The notes below the pieces were generated by a model. That model had not been told where the DNA came from, made no database searches, and worked only from the letters and a program-made list of their open reading frames with translations. Positions 45,278 to 54,076 of a DNA stretch of 64,000 bases are shown here, piece after piece (position 1 is the first letter of the stretch; each line of letters begins with the position of its first letter). The stretch comes from AP-15 sp963700195 (lineage in GTDB: Bacteria; Pseudomonadota; Alphaproteobacteria; ATCC43930; CGMCC-115725): contig CAVOWQ010000045.1 of NCBI GenBank assembly GCA_963700195.1, positions 1-64,000 of the forward strand, given 5' to 3'. The position numbers and the translations under genes were made by a program.

Positions 45278-46339
45278 TTAGGCTGCAATGGCCGCCACGT
45301 CGGTAAAGAGCCGCGCGACGCTCTCCCGCGGCAGGCCGCGGGTCACGAATACCAAACGGGATCGCCGGTCGCCGTCCGGCCAGTCGTCGAGCTCGACCGG
45401 CGGGTGCGCGACATGCTGCACGAAATGCACGACGACCGGTCCACGGCATTCCTCGATCGCGACCAGGCCCTTGACGCGCAAGAGATCGGGTCCGCGCAAT
45501 GCCGTCAATACCGCCATTGTTTGTTCGAAGGCCGCCCAGGACAGCGGTTTTTCGAAGATCAGCGCAAAGCTGCAGAGCCCGTGACTGTGCTCGGGTCCGC
45601 CGAGATCAAAGCTGTGCCGCGGCGAGGCAGGCTCGGCCAATAGGAAGGAGGGATTGATCTCGCCGCCAACGGCGACGCCGACGGGCGCGGCGTTCAACGC
45701 GCCGAGGTGCTCGATCAGATGGCCGGTTGTCGCCGCGTCGGCGAGATCGCTCTTGGTGAGGACGATGCGGTCGGCGAGGGCGACTTGCTTCTTCGCCTCG
45801 GGCATCCGATCGAGATTGCCCTCGCCGTTGACGGCGTCGACGACCGAGATCAGGGCCTGCAAGTGGAATTCGCGGCCGAGGCCACGGTCGGTGGCAAAGG
45901 TCTGCAGCACCGGACCGGGATCGGCGAGCCCCGAGGTTTCGATCACGACCCGCTCGAAACTCGGGACCGCACCGCGCGCCCGATCGGCAAACAGCCCGCG
46001 CAACGTCTCCTGCAGATCGGTGCGGACATTGCAGCACAAACAGCCATTGCCGAGCAGCACCGTCACATCGCTGCTCGATCGCAACAGCGCATTGTCGATG
46101 CCGATTTCGCCGTATTCGTTGACCACGACCGCCGTGTTGGCCCCTTCCGGCTTGTCGAGCAGCGCGCGGATCAAGGTCGTCTTCCCCGAGCCCAAAAAGC
46201 CGGTGACCGCGATAACCGGGACCCGCGGTCCGCGCGCCCGCCGCTGCCGGCGACCGAAGAGCGCCGCGTCCTTCCCGCCGAACAGCGACTCCGGCCCGGC
46301 TTCAGAAGTCCATTTCGAGGGTATAGAGGCCTCCGACAT
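45278..46339 (-). CDS. G3E-family GTPase (CobW/P47K-like metallochaperone)
   Basis: The protein has Walker A in VTGFLGSGKTTLIRALLD, a switch region VVNEYGEIGIDNALL and the family metal motif GNGCLCCNVR (CxCC). It also has Walker B-like VIETSGLADPGPV, the guanine-specificity motif LTKSDL and a CobW C-terminal domain with histidines (GGPEHSHGLCSFALIFEKPL). G3E GTPases deliver metals such as Zn, Co or Ni. The start is uncertain. ATG 46339 lies inside the end of the upstream LVIVD gene, and later starts are possible. The overlap suggests coupled translation and a metal link with that protein. Confidence 0.88.
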   Translation of the reverse strand: MSEASIPSKWTSEAGPESLFGGKDAALFGRRQRRARGPRVPVIAVTGFLGSGKTTLIRALLDKPEGANTAVVVNEYGEIGIDNALLRSSSDVTVLLGNGCLCCNVRTDLQETLRGLFADRARGAVPSFERVVIETSGLADPGPVLQTFATDRGLGREFHLQALISVVDAVNGEGNLDRMPEAKKQVALADRIVLTKSDLADAATTGHLIEHLGALNAAPVGVAVGGEINPSFLLAEPASPRHSFDLGGPEHSHGLCSFALIFEKPLSWAAFEQTMAVLTALRGPDLLRVKGLVAIEECRGPVVVHFVQHVAHPPVELDDWPDGDRRSRLVFVTRGLPRESVARLFTDVAAIAA

Positions 46340-47519
46340 GACGGTCGACGGTGTAGACGACCTGCCGCTCGTCGACAAAGACATCGTTTATCTGGATCGC
46401 TCCGCTCGGCGCCCGCTCCGGAGCGGCAGGAACGAAATAGCCGATCTCGGCTGGCTGATACGGGTTGGAGGTGTCATAGGCGCGCAACCCGCCGTTAAAG
46501 TAAGTTGCGAGGACAATTCGATCGGACTTCCACGCATTCGGCTTCGGCAGGTTTTCGTAAAGGTTGTGTGCGCCATAGCGCGCGCCGCGCCGCTGGTAAG
46601 TGTCGAGCGGCGGCAGCGGGCAGGTCGCGATCGGCACCGGATTGGTCTCGGTCCGCCCGTCGACGACCCATACGAGCTTGGGCCAGTCGGCCCCTTCGGT
46701 TCGCACACATTCGTCGCTGACGATCAGAAGATTGCGGTCGAAGAACGGAACAACCGTATGGGTGAACCCGTGATAGGGCGGATGATAGTCCCAGCGCGAC
46801 ACCATTTTCGGCCGGGCCTTGTCGGAGATGTCGAGAATGACCATCCCGCCGTCGATATAGCCGAGATAGGCGCGGTCGGGGCGCTCGGGATAGACGTTGG
46901 TGTTATGCGGGCGGAAGCCGGTGTCGGCGCCTTCGGGATGACGCGCCGGCGGCGGCTCGCTGTCGCCCTGTCTCGTGCCAGGCAGCCACCAGCGGCCGAC
47001 CTCGACCGGCTTCGACGGGTTCTTGACGTCGATGATCCGGTAGAACTGATCGTCCCTGGGATGGGTCGGCGTGAAGTCCGGCGCGCTGGAGCTCATGTGG
47101 ATGTACTCGCCATCGGCAAACCACAGCTGATGGACGCCGCGCGAATGGGGCCCGGAGCAATCGAAGAACGTGATCGAGCGCGGGTTTTCCGGCACCGAGA
47201 TGTCGAACAGCTCGAACCCGGCGGGCTGCAGCCCCTGCTGCGTCGTTTGGTAGGCGACCGCCATGATGTCGCCGACCGTCTCCAGCGAGTTCGAGCGCAT
47301 GTGCGATTGCGGCAGATCAGCCCGGGCGACGATCTTCGGAGCGCGTGGATCGCTGACGTCGACGGCGGTGAAGTTTTTCGGCGCGCTCTCATGCGCCAGC
47401 CACAGGATGCGCCGCCCATCCTTGGCGATCTGGATCGACATGCCCTCGCCGATCCCGCCAAACCCGTCGAGCTCGTGATGTGCGAGCTGCCGAAAATTCC
47501 AAATTGCGGTGTCGGCCAT
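46302..47519 (-). CDS. LVIVD-repeat beta-propeller protein
   Basis: ATG 47519 follows GGGAGAGGG. The 405-aa protein has repeated propeller strands (ILWLAHESAPKNFTAVDVSD, PRAPKIVARADLP, AGFELFDISVPENPRS, GMVILDISDKARPKMVSRWD, LRAYDTSNPYQPAEIGYFVP). The short [LI]-x-[IV]-[FY]-D-[IV]-S type repeats define LVIVD domains. Several histidines at conserved inner positions (GPHSRGVHQLWF, FRPHNTNVYPE, YHGFTHTVVPFF) could bind metal, reminiscent of selenium-binding-protein/methanethiol-oxidase propellers. No signal peptide is seen. Its 3' end overlaps the G3E GTPase gene, a candidate metal supplier. The enzymatic activity is unknown. Confidence 0.82.
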   Translation of the reverse strand: MADTAIWNFRQLAHHELDGFGGIGEGMSIQIAKDGRRILWLAHESAPKNFTAVDVSDPRAPKIVARADLPQSHMRSNSLETVGDIMAVAYQTTQQGLQPAGFELFDISVPENPRSITFFDCSGPHSRGVHQLWFADGEYIHMSSSAPDFTPTHPRDDQFYRIIDVKNPSKPVEVGRWWLPGTRQGDSEPPPARHPEGADTGFRPHNTNVYPERPDRAYLGYIDGGMVILDISDKARPKMVSRWDYHPPYHGFTHTVVPFFDRNLLIVSDECVRTEGADWPKLVWVVDGRTETNPVPIATCPLPPLDTYQRRGARYGAHNLYENLPKPNAWKSDRIVLATYFNGGLRAYDTSNPYQPAEIGYFVPAAPERAPSGAIQINDVFVDERQVVYTVDRHVGGLYTLEMDF

Positions 47520-47553
47520 CTATGCCCTCTCCCTCTGATGTGTTACCCGTCGG

Positions 47554-47569
47554 CCCCGCGAAAGCGGGG
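47554..47569. repeat. Short hairpin repeat in a divergent intergenic region
   Basis: ccccgc-gaaa-gcgggg is a perfect 6-bp stem with a GAAA loop. It lies in the 98-bp region between the divergently transcribed LVIVD and LLM genes. The sequence around it (encoding the false peptide VGPAKAGVQS) is typical of a frequent alphaproteobacterial intergenic repeat. Confidence 0.5.
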
Positions 47570-47617
47570 GTTCAGAGCCGCCGGACAAAGAGCCTGCGCC
47601 GGCCCGCGGAGAACGAA

Positions 47618-48679
47618 ATGCAATTCGGGGTACAGTTCTTTCCCGACGTCAAGCCGGAACAGAAAGCGGCGGCCGAATATTTTCGAGAGGCGCTCACCCT
47701 CGCGGAGGAGGCGGATAATCTCGGCTTCACTCACATCCGGATCGTCGAGCATTATTTCCATCACTATGGCGGCTACAGCCCAAACCCGATGGTGTTTCTG
47801 GCGGCGGCCGCCCAGCGCACGCGCCACGCCCGTCTGGTAACGGGCGCTGTGCTGCCCGCCTTTAATCATCCCTTAAAGTTGGCCGGCGAGATCGGCATGC
47901 TCGACGCGATCAGCGGCGGGCGGCTCGATGTCGGGTTTGCCCGTGCCTTTCTGCCGCACGAGTTCCGCCGCTTCGGCCGCTCCCCGGATGAATCGGTCGC
48001 CCGTTTCCGCGAAGGCATCGAACAAGTCGAGCTGTTGCTGACCCGCGAGAGCGTGACCCATCACGGCCGCTTTCACACGATCGAGAACACGACATCGCTG
48101 CCCCGCCCGACCCAAAAGCCGCGCCCCAAATTCTACGTCGCGGCGCTGAACACACCCGAGTCATTCGCTTTCGCCGGGCGCATGGGGTATTCGGTCATGG
48201 CGATCCCGCTGGGCGGGGCCGTGATGCGGCCGCTGTTGGCTTCGTATCGCGACGCTTGGAAGACGGCCGGACACCGTGGCAAGGGCGAGGTCATGCTGGC
48301 GTTCCACATGTTCTGCGAAGCCGATGGCGCTCGCGCCCGAGCCTTCGCCAGCCCGTTCATCGACGACTATCTCCATTCGCTGGTCGAGGCCGCCTCCGAC
48401 TGGCTCGACGGCCGTACTTCGCAGGATTATCCCGGCTACGACAAGGTGATCGCGAAGCTCCGGGAATCGCAGGCGACGGATCAGATCACCTCAGGCGCCG
48501 CCTGGATCGGCTCGCCCGAGGAGATCGTGGGCCAGATCCGCCACACGCAGGACGCCTTCGGCGGCTATGAGCACGCCTCGCTGCAGGTAAATTTCAACAT
48601 GGTTCCGCTGGATGACGCGCTCGCCTCGATGCGGCTCTTCGCCGAGCAGGTGATGCCGCACTTTACCCGCGGAGAGTAA
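47618..48679 (+). CDS. LLM-class flavin-dependent oxidoreductase
   Basis: ATG 47618 (MQFGVQFFPDVKPEQKAAAE) follows GGAGAA. The intact 353-aa luciferase-like protein carries IRIVEHYFHHYGGYSPNPMV, ARLVTGAVLPAFNHPLKLAG and AISGGRLDVGFARAFLPHEF. It closes with GSPEEIVGQIRHTQDAFGG. It is related in fold to the protein at 36293 but differs in detail, and fits bacterial luciferase-type FMN enzymes more than F420 enzymes. The substrate is unknown. It is divergent from the LVIVD gene and followed 39 bp later by a DUF4242 gene. Confidence 0.9.
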   Translation: MQFGVQFFPDVKPEQKAAAEYFREALTLAEEADNLGFTHIRIVEHYFHHYGGYSPNPMVFLAAAAQRTRHARLVTGAVLPAFNHPLKLAGEIGMLDAISGGRLDVGFARAFLPHEFRRFGRSPDESVARFREGIEQVELLLTRESVTHHGRFHTIENTTSLPRPTQKPRPKFYVAALNTPESFAFAGRMGYSVMAIPLGGAVMRPLLASYRDAWKTAGHRGKGEVMLAFHMFCEADGARARAFASPFIDDYLHSLVEAASDWLDGRTSQDYPGYDKVIAKLRESQATDQITSGAAWIGSPEEIVGQIRHTQDAFGGYEHASLQVNFNMVPLDDALASMRLFAEQVMPHFTRGE

Positions 48680-48718
48680 TCTGGTTGCTATAAGCCGCCA
48701 TTTCTGAAGGAAGGAGCC

Positions 48719-48997
48719 ATGCGCAAGTTCATCATCGAGCGCGAGCTGCCGGCAATCGGCAGCGCCGAACGGCAAGCCCTGCGCGAGGCCGCGCAAAAGT
48801 CGAACGCAACGCTGAAGGAACTCGGCCCCGACATTCAATGGGTCGAAAGCTACGTCGCCAACGACAAGACGTTTTGCGTTTATCTCGCTCGGGATGAAGC
48901 GATCATCCACGAGCACGCCAAACGCAGCGGCTTCCCGGCGAACAAGATAACCGAGGTCCGCCGGATGATCGATCCGACAACCGCGACCGAGGCATAA
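48719..48997 (+). CDS. DUF4242 (SCO4226-like nickel-binding) small protein
   Basis: ATG 48719 follows GAAGGAAGGAG. The 92-aa ferredoxin-like-fold protein reads MRKFIIERELPAIGSAERQA, then IQWVESYVANDKTFCVYLAR and IIHEHAKRSGFPANKITEVR. These match DUF4242. The Streptomyces member SCO4226 binds nickel. Here the histidines in IIHEHAK and the Cys in TFCVYL are candidate ligands. A role as ligand-binding or stress protein is only an inference. It probably shares a transcript with the LLM gene. Confidence 0.85.
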   Translation: MRKFIIERELPAIGSAERQALREAAQKSNATLKELGPDIQWVESYVANDKTFCVYLARDEAIIHEHAKRSGFPANKITEVRRMIDPTTATEA

Positions 48998-49114
48998 GAG
49001 CCTAGCGGCACAGAGGCGGGGCCTCCCAAGAAACCCCGAGACCGGGTTAACCCGCGCGCTCGAGATCTGCCATGAAAACCGAGCCGAAAAGCGCTCGTTT
49101 AAAGGGCAAGATCA

Positions 49115-49165
49115 TCATTCCGCGCGGCCCGCGGGCTCTCCGGCAGAGCCCGCGGTCCGGAATGA
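49115..49165. repeat. Long palindromic element
   Basis: Arms tcattccg (49115-49122) and cggaatga (49158-49165) enclose an 11-bp perfect inner stem, ccgcgggctct (49129-49139) and agagcccgcgg (49145-49155), with a ccggc-type loop. The 51-base cruciform-forming element lies between the DUF4242 gene and the convergent respiratory block. It could serve as a bidirectional terminator or as a REP-like repeat. Confidence 0.6.
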
Positions 49166-49277
49166 CCGGGTGAAGTAACAGGCCGTCTTTATCCAGATGG
49201 CGTGCCGGGCTTCGGAGTGTGCTGAAAGGCTCACGCATTTCGATCTCGGCGTGGCTGTTCATCCGTGTGGTTTATCT

Positions 49278-49464
49278 TCAGTAATGGTTCGTCGTAGGCC
49301 GGACCTTGCCTCTGAAGACCGTGTAGCTGATGACCGTGTAGAGCAGCATCAGCGGGAAGACGAAGAGACCCTCGCCCCAGAACATGAAGGCGGGGCTAGA
49401 ATGGGGTGCGGCAGCTTCTTCGGGGGTGATCGAGAACGGGATCATGTAAGGCCAGAACGAGATC
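49278..49464 (-). pseudogene. Truncated copy of the cydB 3' end
   Basis: The frame reads AISFWPYMIPFSITPEEAAA, then MFWGEGLFVFPLMLLYTVIS and FRGKVRPTTNHY with a stop at 49278. It is a copy of the last 62 codons of the intact cydB at 51502-52488, differing at a few residues only, and the DNA is about 90% identical by eye. Homology starts abruptly at about 49464, 60 bp after the mqo stop. It has no start codon or ribosome site of its own and is a recombination relic, not a gene. Confidence 0.85.
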
Positions 49465-49523
49465 GCCAAATCGCGTAATTTGAGGCGTCTGCTTGAGGGA
49501 CCGGCCGGTCAATGGCGCCCGCA

Positions 49524-51023
49524 TCAAATATTCTCTACCTTCAACATGGGTGCAGTATCTGCGCGGGTCTTGCGGCAGGCGTCTGCATCCTGGGCGAGAT
49601 CGATCCCGTATGTCGGAATAATCTCCTTTAGCTTGGGGAGCCAGGCGTTCTCGGTGAGTTCGCTCGCGAAACACTTTTCGAGTACGCTAACGGCGATGAA
49701 GGCTGCGGTGGACGCCCCAGGTGAGGCGCCGAGCAGGGCGACAAGGGATTTGTCCTCGGCCGCGACCAGTTCGGTGCCGAACTCCAACTCACCGCCCCTC
49801 TGTTCGTCGGGCTTGATGATCTGAACCCGTTGCCCGGCAACCGCTTCGCGCCAGTCGCTTCGCGCGGCTTTGGGAAAGAATTGGCGAAGAGCAGCGAACT
49901 TGTGTGCCGAGCTTTGCAAGACCTGACCAATCAGATACTCAGTCAGCGCGATGTTGTCTCGCGCCACTGCCAGCAGAGGCAGGATGTTGCCGGGCCTGAT
50001 TGACTCGAAAAGGTCGGTCAGCGAGCCGTGCTTCAGGAACCTCGTGGAGAAGCCGGCATAGGGTCCGAACAACAACGACTTCTTGCCTTCGATGATGCGG
50101 GTGTCGAGGTGCGGCACCGACATCGGCGGGGATCCATGTTCGGCCTTGCCGTAGACCTTGGCGTGATGGCGGTCGCTTACTGCGCTCTCGTCGCAGCGCA
50201 GCCAGATTCCACTGACCGGAAAACCGCCATACCCATGACCTTCGGGGATGCGCGACTTCTGGAGCAGCTCGATGGCATCCCCACCGGCGCCAATGAATAC
50301 GAATTTGGCCGTCACTGCGTTGCGCTCTTGCGTGTCGACGTCCTCGATACCCACCCGCCAGGCGCCGCCGTGGTCACGGTCGAGATCCACGACACGATGG
50401 TTGTAATGCACTGAAACGCCGGGCTGGGCGGAAAGATGCTTCACAAGCAAGTGTGTCAACGCGCCGTAGTCGACGTCCGTGCCAGTGATAATGCGAGTTG
50501 CCGCGAACGGCTCCTCGTCGCTGCGGCCGTCCATGATCAGCGGTGCCCACTCGGTGATCTTGGCTCGATTCTCGGTGTACTCCATTCCGCAGTAGCAATG
50601 GCTGCGCGGACATCGCGTCAAAGCGCTTGCGCAAGAAGGCGACGTTGTCCTGCCCCCAGACAAAGCTCATGTGCGGGCAGGGATGGATGAAGGCGCGCGG
50701 GTCTGGGATCGCGTCTTTGCGGACCAGGTAGGACCATAGCTGGCGCGACAGGTCGAACTCTGTGTTGACCTTGAGCGCCTCGGAGATGTCGACGCTCCCG
50801 TCGGCGCGCTGAGGCGTGTAGTTCAGCTCGCAATTGGCCGCGTGGCCGGTGCCCGCATTGTTCCAGGCCTGCGAGCTCTCCTGCCCGCAATCCTCAAGCG
50901 TCTCGAATATCGAGATGCTGAGCGAGGGCTCGAGCTCCTTGAGCACGGTGCCAGGGTGGCGCTCATGATGCCCGCGCCGATCAGCACGACGTCGAGCGCG
51001 CCAGGGTCTTGGGTCTGGATCAT
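49524..51023 (-). CDS. mqo: Malate:quinone oxidoreductase, two frameshifts
   Basis: The start is at 51023 (MIQTQDPGALDVVLIGAGIM), with the FAD-binding glycines GAGIMS. Near 50945 the frame changes to LKELEPSLSISIFETLEDCG, SSQAWNNAGTGHAANCELNY and WGQDNVAFLRKRFDAMSAQP. Near 50610 it changes again to MEYTENRAKITEWAPLIMDG, FVFIGAGGDAIELLQKSRIP and VALLGASPGASTAAFIAVSV, stopping at 49524. The total of 500 codons matches Mqo. This membrane-peripheral flavoenzyme oxidises malate to oxaloacetate and passes electrons to the quinone pool. It is last in the respiratory block, after a cupin gene. Confidence 0.9.
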
Positions 51024-51043
51024 GAACGGGCTTTCCCTTTTGT

Positions 51044-51448
51044 TCAGCTTGGCGACGAACCGGGCGAGTTGGCGACGAACGGCGCCTCGACGCCTGGGCT
51101 AAGGATCACATAGGCCCGGCGCCAGGGATTCTCGTCGACAAGCTTCCAGCTGTGCCCGGTTCCTGCGGTGTCCTCAGCAAGGAGGATGTCGCCCGGGTGC
51201 AGCATGAAGTGCTCGCCCGTGCGCGTCTGGAAGTCGAGCGTGCCGCTCAGGGTGATGACGAACTGGCGGGCCGGCGCGTCGTGCCATTCGAAGGCGCCAC
51301 CGGCTCTCGTCTCGCGGAACGAGATGCTAACGACGTCGACGGTGCCGCTGAGAATGTCACCGCGTTCGCCCTTGGGAAGGTCAATTACGCCTTCCTCGAA
51401 ATACGAGTTGTCGTCGTCTCCGGTCCAAAGCCGGATACAGCGTATCAT
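51044..51448 (-). CDS. Cupin-domain protein
   Basis: ATG 51448 follows AAGGAG. The 134-aa protein has one cupin barrel with motif 1-like AFEWHDAPARQFVITLSGTL and motif 2-like LHPGDILLAEDTAGTGHSWK, supplying His and Glu/Gln metal ligands. The opening MIRCIRLWTGDDDNSYFEEG is found in a group of uncharacterised proteobacterial cupins. It stands 53 bp after cydB and 20 bp before mqo on the same strand, so co-transcription is likely. No respiratory role is known for it. Confidence 0.75.
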   Translation of the reverse strand: MIRCIRLWTGDDDNSYFEEGVIDLPKGERGDILSGTVDVVSISFRETRAGGAFEWHDAPARQFVITLSGTLDFQTRTGEHFMLHPGDILLAEDTAGTGHSWKLVDENPWRRAYVILSPGVEAPFVANSPGSSPS

Positions 51449-51501
51449 TGAGAGTCTCCTTGTTCTGGTCCGGACTCGCTGCCATGGTCGTTGCTCTTAT
51501 T

Positions 51502-52488
51502 TCAGTAGTGGTCGGCGGTAGGCCGGACCTTGCCTCTAAAGACGGTGTAGCTGATCACGGTGTAGAGCAGCATCAGCGGGAAGACGAAGAGACCCTCGCC
51601 CCAGAACATGAAGGCGAGACTGGAATGCGGTGCGGCGGCTTCTTCGATGGTGATCGAGAACGGGATCATGTAGGGCCAGAACGAGATCGCCAGTGTGCCG
51701 AACGCCGCCGCGAAAATGAGTGCCACCATGTGGAATGGCACTCCATCCCGGCGACTCCGAACGCTCTCGGCCGCCACGAGCGCCGCGATGACGCCGATCG
51801 CCGGGAAGACGAATAAGTACGGCCGCTCGAGCCATCGGTGCACGACCCGAAGGTTCTCGGCCAGGGCATAGCCGAAGACGACCACCAGAAAGACGAGCAG
51901 TGCAATTGCGAGATACGGAATCAGACGATACGCCTCCTCGCGGACATCGCCTTCGCATTTCCTTACCAGCCAGCAAGCACCGAGCAGGGCATAACCGAGA
52001 CACAGGCCGACGCCGCACAGCATCGCAAAGGGACTGAACCAACCGAAATCGCCGCCGGTGTATTGGCCGTTGGCGATCGGAAGCTGCTCCACGAGGGCGC
52101 CTACAATCATGCCTTGGATGAAAGCAGCGACAAGGGACCCTCCCGCAAAGCCGGTGTCCCAGATCCAGCGCAGCCGCTCCGTCTTGCTACGGTATTCGAA
52201 CGCGACGCCGCGCAGGATCAGGCCCGCCAGCGCCAGCAGCACCGGCAGATAAAACGCCGACAGCAACGTCGCGTAGACGACCGGAAAGGCCCCCCAGAGA
52301 ACCACTCCGGCCACGACAAGCCACGTCTCGTTGCCATCCCACATCGGCGCAATCGCGCTCAACATCGCGCGCCGCCGCGTCTCGTCGTGCGTCAAACCGA
52401 AGAGGATGCCGACCCCGAGATCGAACCCGTCGAGCAGCACATAGAGGAGTATGCTGACGGCCAGAATGGCCACCCAGAACATGACCAC
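51502..52488 (-). CDS. cydB: Cytochrome bd-type (cyanide-insensitive) quinol oxidase subunit II
   Basis: GTG 52488 lies 7-8 bases after AGGAG; ATG 52480-52482 is an alternative. The protein of about 328 aa has the CydB opening VMFWVAILAVSILLYVLLDG and FDLGVGILFGLTHDETRRRA. It continues with APMWDGNETWLVVAGVVLWG and about nine transmembrane segments, and the typical end FRGKVRPTADHY. With CydA it forms the inner-membrane oxidase that reduces O2 with quinol. It starts 2 bp after the cydA stop. Partial copies of its 3' end occur at 49278 and 59317. Confidence 0.93.
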   Translation of the reverse strand: MVMFWVAILAVSILLYVLLDGFDLGVGILFGLTHDETRRRAMLSAIAPMWDGNETWLVVAGVVLWGAFPVVYATLLSAFYLPVLLALAGLILRGVAFEYRSKTERLRWIWDTGFAGGSLVAAFIQGMIVGALVEQLPIANGQYTGGDFGWFSPFAMLCGVGLCLGYALLGACWLVRKCEGDVREEAYRLIPYLAIALLVFLVVVFGYALAENLRVVHRWLERPYLFVFPAIGVIAALVAAESVRSRRDGVPFHMVALIFAAAFGTLAISFWPYMIPFSITIEEAAAPHSSLAFMFWGEGLFVFPLMLLYTVISYTVFRGKVRPTADHY

Positions 52489-52490
52489 GG

Positions 52491-53910
52491 CTATTCTCCT
52501 GCGGGGAGGTGGTGAGCGTCCGGCGCGAGCTGATGCTCGTGGACGACCGACATCGGGCGGTTCGGAACTGCGGCGGCGGGGGGCAGAACCAGGCGCCCTT
52601 CCGGTCCAGCGCGCAGCAGCCGATAGATGTAATAGGTTCCGAACGCGAAGATGAAGCTGTAGACGACGCAGTAAACAGCCAGCGAGATTTCCACCGTGCG
52701 GGCGGTCAGGAACGGCGTCATCGCCTCGGCGGTCCGCAACACGCCGTACACCACCCAGGGCTGGCGCCCGACCTCGGCAGTGACCCAGCCGCTCAGTATC
52801 GCGATGAAGGGTAGCGGAAAGTTGAGGAACGTCGCCCAAAGAAGCAGCCGGTTCTGCTCGATTCGCCCCTTATGGATTAGATACGAGCCGATCCAGGCGA
52901 TCGCCAGCATCACAGCCCAACAGCCGACCATGATACGGAAGCTGAAGAATGGGATCGCCACCGGCGGCCAATTCTCGGGCGGGATGCTCTCGAGCCCGAC
53001 CTCTCCCGCCGAGAGGTCGTCCGAGTCGATCAAGCTCCCGAAAGGCGGAGGCAGCGTAATTGCGAACAGGTTTCGATGGTTCTCCTCATCCGGCCAGGCC
53101 AGCAGCACCTCGGAAGCCGGCTTCTCGTCGTGCCACCGGGCCTCGATCGCTGCCATTTTCGCCGGCTGGTGGTGAACGATATACTCACCATTGAGGTGGC
53201 CGAAGACGAGCTGGGCGGGGAGCAGCACGGCTGCGAAATACAATCCCATCCGGAGCATGACTCGCGCCTCGGCGGCAAAGATCCCGCGCAACACGTACCA
53301 CGCTCCGGTGGCGGCGACGCACACGGCGCCGGTGAGATAGGAAGCAAGCAGCATGTGCGGGAAGCGCACCCACACGACCGGGCTGAACAGGATCTTGGCC
53401 CAGTCGTTCGGAGCAAAGGCCCCATTCTCCATTACATAGCCGGTCGGCACCTGCATCCAGCTGTTGTTGACCATGATCCAGAAGGCGGAGAGCGTGGTTC
53501 CCAACGCCACCATCGCCGTCGAAAACAAATAGAACCACGGCGGTACGCGAGGCCGCCCAAACAGCAAGATGCCAAAGAAGCTGGCCTCGAGGAAAAAGGC
53601 AGTGAAGGTCTCGTAAGAGAGCAGCGGGCCCTGGATCGGTCCTGACATTCGCGACAGCACGCTCCAGTTCGTGCCGAACTGGAACGCCATGACGACCCCG
53701 GAGACGACACCCAGCCCAAACGCGACGCCGAAGATCTTGAGCCAGAACTCGAAGACGAGACGGTAGACCGGGACGCCCGGTCCACAAATGCAGAGCTTCG
53801 AGCACAGTGAGCCAAGCCGCGAGGCCGATCGTGAAGGACGGGAAGATGATGTGGAACGCAACCGTCGATCCGAACTGGATGCGGGACAGCAAAAGCGCCG
53901 TGAGGTCCAT
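52491..53910 (-). CDS. cydA: Cytochrome bd-type (cyanide-insensitive) quinol oxidase subunit I, frameshift near the 5' end
   Basis: The start is at 53910 (MDLTALLLSRIQFGSTVAFH), with the heme-ligand histidine in AFHIIFPSFTIG. Near 53785, after LHLWTGRP, the frame changes to PVYRLVFEFWLKIFGVAFGL and stays open to 52491. Conserved features are QFGTNWSVLSRMSGPIQGPL, the glutamate in TAFFLEASFFGILLFGR, FGHLNGEYIVHHQPAKMAAI and the quinol motif VGRQPWVVYGVL. The periplasmic Q-loop is short, as in CioA-type oxidases, which resist cyanide and sulfide. It is the catalytic subunit carrying hemes b558, b595 and d. About nine transmembrane segments are visible. Confidence 0.92.
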
Positions 53911-54076
53911 TGTCGTTGCCCTCTACTCGGCCGTAACCGGTCAAACGCGGGACCTGACCAGGTGATCCATCATCTGAACGCATCTCGGAAATCAACCGAG
54001 AGTCGCCAAAGTCTCATCGTCACCCCCGCGGTTCTGTCGGGGACAATTGCAGGTCAGTGGCTCCCAGCACCAATAA

